Shown: in pieces, positions 44,965 to 54,244 of the stretch | Layout: each line of letters starts with the position of its first letter | Position numbering within the stretch: position 1 is the stretch's first letter | Source: Thalassomonas sp. M1454 | Lineage (GTDB): Bacteria > Pseudomonadota > Gammaproteobacteria > Enterobacterales > Alteromonadaceae | Reading direction: 5' to 3' | DNA length: 64,000 bases | NCBI RefSeq assembly: GCF_007097525.1 | Contig: NZ_VKDD01000002.1 | Span: forward strand, 1,363,820 to 1,427,819 | Made by a program: the position numbers and the translations under genes | Notes under the pieces: model-generated | What the model was told of the DNA's origin: nothing | What the model saw: only the letters and a program-made list of their open reading frames with translations | Database searches by the model: none

Positions 44965-46101
44965 TTAATTCGCGTAATCAATATAAGCAGGGTTAGAGTT
45001 AAGTGCTCGCTGTGAGCCTTTTAATGAAAAATTGTAATCACATAAACTAAAGTTGCCGCGTTTAGCTAATGACTTAACAATCTCTTCAGTATCTAAAGGT
45101 GAGAAGTTTGCGTAAAAATCGCCAAGCCCTTCAACAACTACATTAACTGTACGTATTTTATCACCATTGTTAAATTCAATATCCGAACAACTTAAATCAC
45201 CATTTGCTGATTTTAGCGACCAAACCTCGCCGGTCGCCGAGCTATCTGATTGCCAATGAATAATTAAACCATCGTTTTCATCTAATAATAAATAAAAGTT
45301 ATCTGGCATCTCGAGTAAGTCGGTACGTGTGCTAACGTGCTCTACAACAGTTTCTTGTAAAACGTCTGTGCCATTATCAGCTTCTAAATCATCACTTGTT
45401 AGCAATGGTAGTGCGATTAGTAAGCTAGCAATAACAAATAAAGCCCCTGTTATAGCAAGTATCAGTTTTTGTTTTTGTGAAAACCAATAAAAAAATAGGC
45501 TCGCTATTTGATTCGGAGACTTGGTCTGTGTCGAAGATGGCTCTATATATTGTGCTGAAGAATCTAGGTTTGATGGCGCTTGCTCAGGGCTATATTGTTC
45601 AGAGCTAAATTGGTAATCGTCAGCTTGATTTTCTACAGCCGCGCCAAATAAGCTTGGCTCTATGCGCTCTGCTTTTGTCTGTTGCTTTACTGCAGGGGCA
45701 ATTAATTCATTTAAATCAACAGGGCCATTATAGCCAAATATATAGCTAAGCTTGTGCTTTGCCGGTTGTGCAAACAAATAAAAAGTCGCGGCTAAAGGAA
45801 GAATTAATGCGCCATAACTTGTGGCAAATGGCAAAGCAATAATAACAAGTAAAGCTATTGCATAAAGGCTAGTAGTGAGCCAAGCCGCTTTTGATGCATG
45901 ATTAGCATCTCGGCAGCGACGAATTGCACTTGCGAAAATAACTAAAGCGATCAGAGCTATCAAAATTATTTTACTTATCATGCTCGCTAAAACTAGTTCA
46001 TTAAAAAACGTAAAAACTAGAACACTTATTAAGCTCAATAAGATAAATCGCTCGTTATTATCTGAGCCTTTAAAGCAGAATAAAGATTTAATTAATTGCA
46101 C
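44965..46101 (-). CDS. Membrane protein with DUF805-like N-terminal region
   Basis: The 378-residue protein has about four N-terminal hydrophobic segments with the RRCRDANHASKAAW motif typical of DUF805. A Gln/Ser/Pro-rich linker (about 140-200) and one more membrane helix (about 212-232) lead to a periplasmic domain of about 145 residues with two Cys. The combination is unusual; I know no function. Monocistronic between the methyltransferase gene and ffh. Confidence 0.7.
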   Translation of the reverse strand: MQLIKSLFCFKGSDNNERFILLSLISVLVFTFFNELVLASMISKIILIALIALVIFASAIRRCRDANHASKAAWLTTSLYAIALLVIIALPFATSYGALILPLAATFYLFAQPAKHKLSYIFGYNGPVDLNELIAPAVKQQTKAERIEPSLFGAAVENQADDYQFSSEQYSPEQAPSNLDSSAQYIEPSSTQTKSPNQIASLFFYWFSQKQKLILAITGALFVIASLLIALPLLTSDDLEADNGTDVLQETVVEHVSTRTDLLEMPDNFYLLLDENDGLIIHWQSDSSATGEVWSLKSANGDLSCSDIEFNNGDKIRTVNVVVEGLGDFYANFSPLDTEEIVKSLAKRGNFSLCDYNFSLKGSQRALNSNPAYIDYAN

Positions 46102-46176
46102 TGCTGCTGATCCTTCAATAACCCTTTAACATTTATTAGGGTCTATATTTTTATAATTGATAATACAATAACAAAA

Positions 46177-46202
46177 AAACCAGAGTATAAAAACTCTGGT
46201 TT
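46177..46202 (-). terminator. ffh terminator
   Basis: AAACCAGAGT and ACTCTGGTTT pair around ATAAAA; on the minus strand the hairpin is followed by a T run. It lies about 20 bp past the ffh stop. Confidence 0.85.
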
Positions 46203-46223
46203 GGCGTTTGTAAGAAAGTAGAT

Positions 46224-47618
46224 TTACCTGCGGAACATTCCACCTGGTCCACCCATGCCGCCCATTCCACCTGGAGGCATCATGCCCTTCATTGAACGCA
46301 TCATTTTTTGCATGCCACCTTTACCTGACATTTTCTTCATCATTTTCTGCATTTGCGTAAACTGTTTCAGCAGCTTATTAACATCTTGGATCTGAGTACC
46401 AGAACCCGCTGCAATACGGCGTTTACGTGAACCTTTGATAATATCAGGGCGTATTCTTTCAGCTGGAGTCATTGAGTTAATTATGGCTTCCATACGATTA
46501 GTTAACTTGTCGTCCATTTGACCTTTAATTTGCTCTGACATATTACCCATACCCGGTAATTTATCCATCATGCCCATCATGCCACCCATACTTTTCATTT
46601 GTACAAGTTGCTCACGGAAGTCTTCTAGGTCGAAACCTTTACCACTTTTAACTTTTTTAGCTAACTGCTCTGCTTTTTTCTTATCTACTTTTTGCTCAAC
46701 TTCTTCGATAAGAGAAAGTACGTCACCCATACCAAGGATGCGTGATGCAACACGATCTGGATGGAACGGTTCTAACGCATCTGTTTTTTCACCAACACCT
46801 AAGAACTTAATTGGCTTACCGGTAATATGGCGAATTGATAACGCCGCACCACCACGAGCATCACCGTCAGTCTTAGTTAAGATAACACCGGTTAATGGTA
46901 ATGCATCGTTAAATGCTTTCGCTGTATTTGCCGCATCTTGACCTGTCATAGCATCAACAACAAATAATGTTTCTACCGGCGCAATTGATTTATGAAGCCG
47001 CTGGATTTCATCCATCATTTCGCCATCAACGTGCAAACGACCCGCTGTATCGACAAGAACTACGTCAATAAACTTTTTACGAGCATGCTCTAATGCGTTA
47101 TTGGCAATGGTTATTGGTTTTTGTGATATATCACTTGGGAAAAATTCAACATCAACTTCTGTTGCTAATGTTTCTAGCTGTTTAATAGCGGCAGGACGGT
47201 AAACGTCGGCACTTACAACTAATACTTTTTTCTTTTCACGTTCTTTTAAAAATTTAGCTAACTTAGCAACAGAGGTAGTTTTACCCGCACCTTGCAAACC
47301 AGCCATCAAAACTACCGCAGGAGGCGTAGCTTTAAGATTTAACGCTTCGTTAGCTTCACCCATTGCAGCTTCAAGTTCGCTTTGAACTATTTTTACAAAG
47401 ATTTGCCCTGGCGATAAACTTTTAGAAACTTCTTGTCCTACAGCCCTAGTTTTAACATTGGCTATAAATTCACGAATAACAGGTAACGCAACATCGGCTT
47501 CCAATAAAGCCATACGAACTTCGCGTAATGTATCTTTAATGTTGTCTTCTGTAAGACGACCTCGACCACTGATATTCTTCAGGGTTTTGGTTAAACGATC
47601 GGAGAGATTCTCAAACAT
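46224..47618 (-). CDS. ffh: Signal recognition particle protein Ffh
   Basis: Ffh with 4.5S RNA targets membrane proteins to FtsY. The 464 residues show the N domain, the GTPase with GLQGAGKTT, DTAGRLHVD and TKTDGDARGG, and a Met-rich M domain with the RIAAGSGTQIQDVNKLLKQF helix. The tail is Gly/Met-rich (GGMGGMGGPGGMFRR). The 4.5S RNA gene is not in the window. Divergent from the Cu/Zn permease gene. Confidence 0.98.
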   Translation of the reverse strand: MFENLSDRLTKTLKNISGRGRLTEDNIKDTLREVRMALLEADVALPVIREFIANVKTRAVGQEVSKSLSPGQIFVKIVQSELEAAMGEANEALNLKATPPAVVLMAGLQGAGKTTSVAKLAKFLKEREKKKVLVVSADVYRPAAIKQLETLATEVDVEFFPSDISQKPITIANNALEHARKKFIDVVLVDTAGRLHVDGEMMDEIQRLHKSIAPVETLFVVDAMTGQDAANTAKAFNDALPLTGVILTKTDGDARGGAALSIRHITGKPIKFLGVGEKTDALEPFHPDRVASRILGMGDVLSLIEEVEQKVDKKKAEQLAKKVKSGKGFDLEDFREQLVQMKSMGGMMGMMDKLPGMGNMSEQIKGQMDDKLTNRMEAIINSMTPAERIRPDIIKGSRKRRIAAGSGTQIQDVNKLLKQFTQMQKMMKKMSGKGGMQKMMRSMKGMMPPGGMGGMGGPGGMFRR

Positions 47619-47879
47619 GGAATGCCTAAACCTTGTGGCTATTTTAAACTCAATAGCCGTTAAACTTAATTAATAATGCCCTTATTATACCTAGCAAACA
47701 GATAAAAAATACAGTGATAATTACTGTTCAAGCCATTATTGGCTGTAAGAATTGGCTTTTAATTTATTTAATAATTGTAACAAGAGTTGGTATAAGCAGA
47801 TTTACTACACTATTTTGGCTTTAATTACGGTACAATGCCCCCATAAAGTTTTATGTATTATTTATGTTTAGAGCAGGTT

Positions 47880-48983
47880 ATGGATTTATTTTTAGAATTA
47901 CTAAACAACCTATTTATTTTAGCTAACGAAGCAAGCCCTTTTCTAATTTTAGGATTAGTGATTGCTGGTTTAATGAAAACTTGGGTGCCAACTCAAATTT
48001 TGAGTAAGCATTTAGGCTCTGGCAATAATGCGATTGTTAAAGCGGCCTTTGTTGGCGCACCTCTCCCCTTATGCTCTTGTGGCGTTATCCCTGTTGCTAC
48101 ACAATTAAAACGCTCAGGCGCTTCTGCGCCAGCAACATCTTCATTTTTAGTTGCTACCCCTGAAACCGGCGTTGACTCGGTATCGGTATCTTATGCATTA
48201 CTCGGTCCTATCATGGCAATTTATCGCCCGATAACTGCAATACTTTCGGCTATTTTTACTGGTTTTCTGGTTTCTACTATAAAAGAAGATGGCACTATAA
48301 AGCCAAAGGCAAACGAAGCTAGTTCAATAAAAAGTTGTTGTTCATCTAAAAATGAAGCAAGTCATACTCATCAACAAGTTGAAGAAACAACTGAAAAGAC
48401 AAGCTGCTGTGCAAGTAAAACACAACCTAAAACCGACACGATGTTAAGTAAAACCTTACTCGGAATAAAATACGCTTTTGGCCAACTAATTGACGATTTA
48501 ATTGTGTGGCTTTTTATTGGTTTATTATTTGCAACCTTAGTTAAAACCTTTTTACCGCCAGAGTTTTTAGTAAGCTACGGCAGCGGTATTACGGCTATGT
48601 TGCTAATGATTGCAATATCAATTCCTATGTATATTTGTGCCACGGCATCAACCCCAATCGCTGCGGGTTTTATTTTGGCAGGCATTTCTCCTGGTACGGC
48701 ATTGGTATTTATGATGGCAGGCCCTGCTACCAATATCTCGACCTTAGGTGTGATCAAAAATGAAATGGGTAAAAATGTGCTTGTTCGTTATCTATTAGGG
48801 ATAAGTGTTTCTGCAATTTCATTTGGGCTGTTGCTTGATTTTGGCTTGGCTTATTTCGGTATAAATATTAATGAACAAATGAGCCATAATCACGAAATGT
48901 TACCATTTTGGTTTAGCACCGCTTGTACAGCGACTTTAGTTATTATGGCAATTAAACCTATCCGCCGTTTAATAATTAAATAA
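47880..48983 (+). CDS. SO_0444-family Cu/Zn efflux permease
   Basis: I chose the ATG at 47880, which has an AGCAGG ribosome site and fits the family; the frame opens 9 codons earlier. The 367-residue protein is a permease with about eight or nine membrane helices. It has the conserved core GAPLPLCSCGVIPVATQLKRSGAS and ATASTPIAAGFILAGISPGTAL. A cytoplasmic loop carries two Cys-Cys pairs (KSCCSSK and TSCCASK) next to His-rich residues, likely metal ligands. It should export copper or zinc. It interrupts the usual ffh / ypjD neighbourhood. Confidence 0.88.
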   Translation: MDLFLELLNNLFILANEASPFLILGLVIAGLMKTWVPTQILSKHLGSGNNAIVKAAFVGAPLPLCSCGVIPVATQLKRSGASAPATSSFLVATPETGVDSVSVSYALLGPIMAIYRPITAILSAIFTGFLVSTIKEDGTIKPKANEASSIKSCCSSKNEASHTHQQVEETTEKTSCCASKTQPKTDTMLSKTLLGIKYAFGQLIDDLIVWLFIGLLFATLVKTFLPPEFLVSYGSGITAMLLMIAISIPMYICATASTPIAAGFILAGISPGTALVFMMAGPATNISTLGVIKNEMGKNVLVRYLLGISVSAISFGLLLDFGLAYFGININEQMSHNHEMLPFWFSTACTATLVIMAIKPIRRLIIK

Positions 48984-49095
48984 ACCAATATCGACGCTAG
49001 TATCAACTAAGATTAAAGTGCGTTTATTTACGCTAATATTCTGATAGTATTAGCAGTTATTAGTAATGAGATATATTCTTTTGGGGTTTTAATAA

Positions 49096-49896
49096 GTGAG
49101 TGTTGTTCTACTTTTATCATTAGCTGTTGTTGCATCTTATGCCTTTGCAGCATTGTCAGTATTCTCAAAGCTATTTCATCCTGAAGGTCCAAACCCTAAG
49201 CTATATTTGTCCCTAGGCAGTTTAGCTATCGTTTTGCATAGCTTGTTACTTTCACAAAGCATATTTTTCCAAAATAGCGTCGATTTAAGTTTAATGAATG
49301 TTATTTCGTTAGTTGCTTTTATTATCTCAGTTTCAATTACCTTAATTGCTATCCGTTTCAAAGCTAATTTAATCTTGCCTGTGGTTTATGGCTTTGCCGC
49401 ATTAATTCAATTAACTATTTTACTCTTCCCTGAACACACACATCTTGCAATTGATGCAGGACAATTTAGTTTAGTATTGCATATATCTTTAGCTTTAATG
49501 TCGTACGCCATTTTAGTCATTGCGACTTTGTACGCCCTGCAAGTAAGTTATATCAATTTGAAATTAAAAACAAAAAACCTAGCTGCGGTAAATCATCTTC
49601 CGCCATTATTACAAGTAGAAAGCCAGCTATTTAGCATTATGCTTGCAGGTACTTTGTGCTTAATAATTTCACAAATTGTCGGCTTTGCTTTTGTTGATGG
49701 CTTCTTGGCAAGCGAAAACATTCACAAAACCGTGTTATCTTTATTAGCACTAGCTTTATACATCATTATCCTCCTTGGGCATTACCGCTTAGGCTGGCGT
49801 GGGCATAAAGTTTTACTCTTGTCATTAACTGCGACCGCAGTGTTAACTTTGTCATACTTTGGTAGCAGATTTGTAAAAGAGTTTCTCTTATCCTAA
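49096..49896 (+). CDS. ypjD: YpjD, CcsA/CcmC-like inner-membrane protein
   Basis: The 266-residue protein has about eight membrane helices and resembles the cytochrome c assembly CcsA/CcmC domain (ISLALMSYAILVIATLYALQ, GHYRLGWRGHKVLLLSL), without the WWD haem loop in clear form. It uses a GTG start. In enterics ypjD also lies beside ffh and corB/yfjD, as here. Its molecular role is not established. Confidence 0.88.
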   Translation: MSVVLLLSLAVVASYAFAALSVFSKLFHPEGPNPKLYLSLGSLAIVLHSLLLSQSIFFQNSVDLSLMNVISLVAFIISVSITLIAIRFKANLILPVVYGFAALIQLTILLFPEHTHLAIDAGQFSLVLHISLALMSYAILVIATLYALQVSYINLKLKTKNLAAVNHLPPLLQVESQLFSIMLAGTLCLIISQIVGFAFVDGFLASENIHKTVLSLLALALYIIILLGHYRLGWRGHKVLLLSLTATAVLTLSYFGSRFVKEFLLS

Positions 49897-49956
49897 CTTA
49901 TAATGTATAACGCTATATTATAAACGACTAATGTTTACTAACTTAAGGCCCCATAA

Positions 49957-51228
49957 TTGAACGACATATCAACCAGTACACTTATTGTTATGCTTTGTGT
50001 GCTCATTTTAATTTCTGCATATTTTTCTAGCTCTGAAACAGGAATGATGTCTTTAAATAGATATCGCTTAAGACATCTTGAAAAGAACAACCACAAAGGA
50101 GCTAAGCGCGTAAGCAAACTACTTGCACGCCCTGATCAATTAATCGGCTTGATCCTAATTGGAAATAATCTAGTAAATATCTTTGCATCAATTATTGCCG
50201 GTATTATTGGTGCCCGTTTGCTCGATGCAGAAACAGGACCTGTTGTAGCCGGTCTTGCATTAACCTTTATTATATTAATCTTTGCCGAAGTAACGCCGAA
50301 AACGTTAGCGGCGTTGCACCCTGAGCGAGTAGCCTTCCCAAGTTCAATATTACTCAACCTATTATTAAAGTTGCTTTACCCATTTGTTGTTGCCTTAAAT
50401 TGGATAACCAACGGTATTTTGATCTTGCTACGTATAAGTCCAGAACAAAGAGAGCAACATAGCTTAAGTACAGAAGAGCTACGAACAGTAGTTAATGAAT
50501 CTAGTGCCCTGCTTCCTGCTCGTGACCAAGATATGTTGGTTAGTATTTTAGACTTAGAAAAAGTTACCGTTGAAGATATCATGATCCCACGCAGTGAGAT
50601 CCAAGGTATTGATATCAATGACGACTGGAAAAAAATACAAAAGCAATTAACTCAAGCCAATCACACCCGTGTCATCTTATATCGTGACAATATTGATGAT
50701 GTCGTGGGTTACGTACATATGCGTGATGCGGTAAAACTATTATCAAAAGCGCAATTTACTAAGGCAACATTATTACGCGCCGTAAGTGAAATGTACTTTA
50801 TTCCTGAAGGTACACAACTTAATGTGCAGTTATTAAAGTTCCAACGAGCTAAAGAGCGCTTAGGGCTTGTAGTTGATGAGTACGGTGATATTCAAGGCTT
50901 AGTAACTCTAGAAGATATTTTAGAAGAAATCGTTGGTGACTTTACTACAACCATGGAGCCAGCTCCAAGTGATGAAGTAACTATGCAACCAGATGGAACA
51001 GTATTAGTTGATGGCACGGCAACAATTCGAGATATCAATAAAGAAATGTCATGGGCATTTCCAACTGATGGGCCAAAGACCTTAAATGGTTTGATACTTG
51101 AGTATTTAGAAGAGATCCCAAAACCTAACATAAGTATGCGAATTGCTGGCTACCCAATAGAAATTATTGAGGTAGCTGATAATATGATAAAAACTGTACG
51201 TATTATGCCCGAGCACTATAAAAGCTAA
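49957..51228 (+). CDS. corB: CorB/YfjD, HlyC/CorC-family transporter
   Basis: The 423 residues have an N-terminal CNNM-type membrane domain (AYFSSSETGMMSLNRYRLRHLEK, then GLILIGNNLVNIFASI), two CBS motifs (IMIPRSEIQGI and RLGLVVDEYGDIQGLVTLEDILEEIVGD) and a C-terminal CorC_HlyC domain. The family is linked to magnesium transport. Translation starts at TTG, with AAGG 8 nt upstream. It follows ypjD by 60 bp. Confidence 0.92.
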   Translation: MNDISTSTLIVMLCVLILISAYFSSSETGMMSLNRYRLRHLEKNNHKGAKRVSKLLARPDQLIGLILIGNNLVNIFASIIAGIIGARLLDAETGPVVAGLALTFIILIFAEVTPKTLAALHPERVAFPSSILLNLLLKLLYPFVVALNWITNGILILLRISPEQREQHSLSTEELRTVVNESSALLPARDQDMLVSILDLEKVTVEDIMIPRSEIQGIDINDDWKKIQKQLTQANHTRVILYRDNIDDVVGYVHMRDAVKLLSKAQFTKATLLRAVSEMYFIPEGTQLNVQLLKFQRAKERLGLVVDEYGDIQGLVTLEDILEEIVGDFTTTMEPAPSDEVTMQPDGTVLVDGTATIRDINKEMSWAFPTDGPKTLNGLILEYLEEIPKPNISMRIAGYPIEIIEVADNMIKTVRIMPEHYKS

Positions 51229-51276
51229 CTTGTATAACAGCAATTTAATCAACTAGAGTGTTTATACATTTATTTG

Positions 51277-51316
51277 AAAGCCGAACCATAATCTTTGATT
51301 GAGTTCGGCTTTTTCG
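51277..51316 (+). terminator. corB terminator
   Basis: AAAGCCGAAC and GTTCGGCTTT form a 10-bp stem with a 16-base loop and a T run. Confidence 0.85.
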
Positions 51317-51360
51317 TATTTATAGGCTGTTGTTTCACTTACATAAAGTTGCTAACGTAA

Positions 51361-51582
51361 AGTTATACCAATTCCATTAACTACTTGATCTACTTTTTCA
51401 TGAGGAAAAAGGGATAAATACACAGGTTATACGTTCCAAACATAACCTAAGTACCTACTTCCATGTAGGCAAGGCATAAAATTTAGTAAGTAGTTATTCT
51501 ACTTATAAATTTTATAACGCAGTAGTTATTCATTTTAACCATTAAAAATGAGCTGTTAATTAATGGACTTGGTATTATAACT
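51361..51582. repeat. MITE-like element with terminal inverted repeats
   Basis: ATACCAATTCCATTAA (51365-51380) and TTAATGGACTTGGTAT (51560-51575) are inverted repeats with one mismatch in 16. AGTTAT and ATAACT extend the symmetry outward. The 180-bp interior has internal hairpins (AGGTTAT...ATAACCT, CCTAC...GTAGG) and no open frame. It fills most of the corB-GMC gap. Non-autonomous MITEs with ends of the TATACCAAT type are common in this group (recalled). Confidence 0.65.
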
Positions 51583-51612
51583 GGAAAGCCATTTAGGTAA
51601 ATTGGAGAGCTC

Positions 51613-53241
51613 GTGCAACAAGAATATGATTTTATAATTATCGGCGCAGGCTCTGCCGGTTGTGTATTAGCCAATAAACTATCCGAAGATGGCTTATTCA
51701 ACGTTTGCTTACTCGAAAATGGTGGCGACAATAATAGCGTTTTAGTTAATACTCCTATAGGCACAGCTGCACTTATGCGGTTAAAAAAGTTTAATTATTG
51801 CTTGAACTCTACGCCTCAGCCACAGCAGAACAATCGGCTAATATATAACCCAAGAGGCAAAGGGTTAGGTGGCAGTAGCGCTATCAATGCTATGTTATAT
51901 ACTCGCGGCCAAAAACAAGATTATGACCATTGGGCAAAGCTAGGTAATAAAGGCTGGTCGTTTGATGAAGTCCTGCCCTATTTTATTGAAACAGAGCATC
52001 AACAGCGGATAAAAAATACATACCATGGATTTATTAAACCAGATGACAAGAAGCCAAACTATGGATTAAATGTAGCTGATTCAAGGTCTATGAACCCTAT
52101 AGGCGCGCAATTAGTTCAATCAGGTCTTAATGCAGGTTATAAATTTAATCCCGACTTTAATGGCGAATCACAAGCCGGAGTTGGTTATTATCAAGTAACT
52201 CAAAAAAATGGTAAACGCTGTAGTGCCGCTAAGGCGTTTTTAGAGCCAATCAAGCATCGACAAAACTTAACTATTATCACCAATGCTAGAGTTGAAAAAA
52301 TATTATTAGAAGATAAGGTTGCTGTTGGTGTGCAGTTTTGGCAAAAACAGACAAAGTACACATTAAAGGCTAAAAAAGAAGTTATTTTAAGTGCTGGTGC
52401 TATACACAGTCCGCAAATATTAATGCTCAGTGGTATTGGTCCTAAGGATGAGTTGGATAAACATAAAATTAAAGTACAACATGAGCTAATAGGGGTTGGT
52501 AAAAACCTACAAGACCATGTTGATGCCATAATAGTTAACCGCCATAAAGCTAATAACCTTATCACCCTGCAACCAAATAATTTGATTTATCTATGCAAAG
52601 AGCTAGGTAGATATATAAAGAGTAAAACTGGATTACTTAGTACGAGCCTAGTGGAGTCAGGCGGTTTTGTTCCATTATCCGCTGATACTAAGCGCCCCGA
52701 GATTCAATGGCAGTTTATCGCAGGAGCTATGGACGATCATGGTCGTAATTTAAAAATATTTCTTGAGCGCGGTACCAGCATGCACGTTTGTTTACTACGT
52801 CCTAAAAGTCGGGGGGATATTACTTTACAAGATGCGAACATCACTTCCGCCCCTTTAATAAATAGTAATATGCTTAGTCACCCTGATGATTTATCAGACA
52901 TGGTCAAAGCGGTAAAATTAACACGCAAGTTGCTTGCTACACCGCCATTAGCAAAAGGGATTATTGATGAAATATTCCCAGGAGATAATGTACAAACGGA
53001 TGAGCAAATAATTGAGTTTTTAAAGTCAAAATCGAACAATATTTACCACCCCGTAGGCACATGTAAAATGGGCAATGATGAATTATCCGTTGTCGATGAT
53101 AATTTAAAGGTCCATGGGCTTAAAGCATTAAGAGTGGTAGATGCTTCAATTATGCCAACCTTAGTGAGTGCTAACACCAATGCACCAACCGTTATGATTG
53201 GGGCTAAAGCTGGCAAGTTAATAATGTCCGAGTACAGCTAA
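51613..53241 (+). CDS. GMC-family oxidoreductase (choline-dehydrogenase-like)
   Basis: The 542-residue flavoenzyme oxidises an alcohol with FAD. It starts at GTG with a GGAGAG ribosome site. Visible motifs are FIIIGAGSAGCVLANKLSED (FAD), GKGLGGSSAINAMLYTRG (GMC signature 1), SAGAIHSPQILMLSGIG (signature 2) and the active-site His in IYHPVGTCKMG, with VDASIMPTLVSANTNAPTVMI at the end. No betaine or glucose pathway genes are adjacent, so the substrate is unknown. Confidence 0.93.
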   Translation: MQQEYDFIIIGAGSAGCVLANKLSEDGLFNVCLLENGGDNNSVLVNTPIGTAALMRLKKFNYCLNSTPQPQQNNRLIYNPRGKGLGGSSAINAMLYTRGQKQDYDHWAKLGNKGWSFDEVLPYFIETEHQQRIKNTYHGFIKPDDKKPNYGLNVADSRSMNPIGAQLVQSGLNAGYKFNPDFNGESQAGVGYYQVTQKNGKRCSAAKAFLEPIKHRQNLTIITNARVEKILLEDKVAVGVQFWQKQTKYTLKAKKEVILSAGAIHSPQILMLSGIGPKDELDKHKIKVQHELIGVGKNLQDHVDAIIVNRHKANNLITLQPNNLIYLCKELGRYIKSKTGLLSTSLVESGGFVPLSADTKRPEIQWQFIAGAMDDHGRNLKIFLERGTSMHVCLLRPKSRGDITLQDANITSAPLINSNMLSHPDDLSDMVKAVKLTRKLLATPPLAKGIIDEIFPGDNVQTDEQIIEFLKSKSNNIYHPVGTCKMGNDELSVVDDNLKVHGLKALRVVDASIMPTLVSANTNAPTVMIGAKAGKLIMSEYS

Positions 53242-53253
53242 AAATGCCCAATA

Positions 53254-53288
53254 AAAAAGGTAGTTATCAAATAGATCAACTACCTTTT
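53254..53288. terminator. Terminator after the GMC gene
   Basis: AAAAGGTAGTT and AACTACCTTTT pair with an AT-rich loop, between the GMC gene and the convergent lipoprotein gene. Confidence 0.75.
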
Positions 53289-53312
53289 CTTACTTATTAC
53301 TGGCTAACTAAA

Positions 53313-53930
53313 TTAATAAAAAATTACTCGCCATAACCAGCTACTATCTAATTCTTCTTGGCAGCTTCTTAGTTGTGCACTGTAAGTTTTGGCTCTGCTT
53401 TCTACCTTACGCGATACCTTTAATAACCAAGGTTTTTTATTGTAGGATTTCTTTCTAAAGCCGCCCCAGCCTTCATGGTAATTTAGATATTGGCTGTATG
53501 GATCCCACTTAGAAATACCATTAATTTTTTGAGTTTTTGAAATAAACCAGCCCATAAAATCAATCGCGTCATCAAAATCATCTCTATCAGCACCACTGTT
53601 ATCACTTTCGCGAATATAGTCGTCCCAAGTAAGTGTTTTAGCTTGAGCAAACCCATAAGCACTACTCACCCTACCCCAAGGAATAAAACCAAATAGATAA
53701 TCTCTTGGTGGCAATGCATCAGCACGGAAAGAGCTTTCTTGATACATCATACTCATAGGTACATGGATAGGAACGCCCCAACGCTCTTTCATATCTTTAG
53801 CACCTTCATACCAACTATGATGCTCGCGAAAAATTTCGCATATATTTTCAGGATTCTGCGGTGGTGGAGTTGTACAGCCACTCAATTGCAACGCTAAGAT
53901 GATAAATGGGAAAAGCAGCAGACGTTTCAT
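53313..53930 (-). CDS. Lytic-transglycosylase-like lipoprotein
   Basis: The 205 residues begin with a lipoprotein signal (LALQLSGC). An SLT-type fold follows, with the probable catalytic Glu in MMYQESSFRADA and the AYGFAQA motif. YHEGWGGFRKKSYNKKPWL follows. It should cleave peptidoglycan glycan strands from the outer-membrane side. It has no SPOR or LysM domain. Monocistronic. Confidence 0.85.
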   Translation of the reverse strand: MKRLLLFPFIILALQLSGCTTPPPQNPENICEIFREHHSWYEGAKDMKERWGVPIHVPMSMMYQESSFRADALPPRDYLFGFIPWGRVSSAYGFAQAKTLTWDDYIRESDNSGADRDDFDDAIDFMGWFISKTQKINGISKWDPYSQYLNYHEGWGGFRKKSYNKKPWLLKVSRKVESRAKTYSAQLRSCQEELDSSWLWRVIFY

Positions 53931-54052
53931 AAATAAAACCGATATTTTTATTATTTCTGATTTAAGAGATTATAGTGTGACAGAAAACGAGTTTAATTTT
54001 AATTATTTTACTTATTAATTTGAAAAATATTGTAATTGCTAAAATTTAGACA

Positions 54053-54081
54053 AAAAAATAGCGCGTACTACAATTACGCGC
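54053..54081 (-). terminator. Orphan rho-independent terminator, minus strand
   Basis: GCGCGTA and TACGCGC form a 7-bp GC-rich stem (54061-54081). On the minus strand it is followed by TATTTTTTTG. No annotated minus-strand gene ends nearby; the next gene upstream on that strand, gshA, already has its own terminator. It may end a small RNA. Confidence 0.6.
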
Positions 54082-54165
54082 TTTGAATAGTAGAAAGCAA
54101 TCCAGGGAGAAAATACTTTCATATAGTATGAGTAAACTTGTTTAGATAAGTTCAAATTATTTTAA
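54082..54165 (-). ncRNA. Possible small RNA or duplicated gshA 3' UTR
   Basis: ATAAGTTCAAATTA at 54146-54159 recurs exactly at 54681-54694 beside gshA. In each place a minus-strand rho-independent terminator lies 61-65 bp away. The two stretches look like diverged copies of a terminator-containing unit, here without a coding gene. Transcription is not shown. Confidence 0.3.
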
Positions 54166-54244
54166 ATTAAATTTAAATAGCGTAAAAAGGGCAATAATTA
54201 TTAATAATTCTGCAAAAGCATGAATAGAAAAACACAGGATTACT

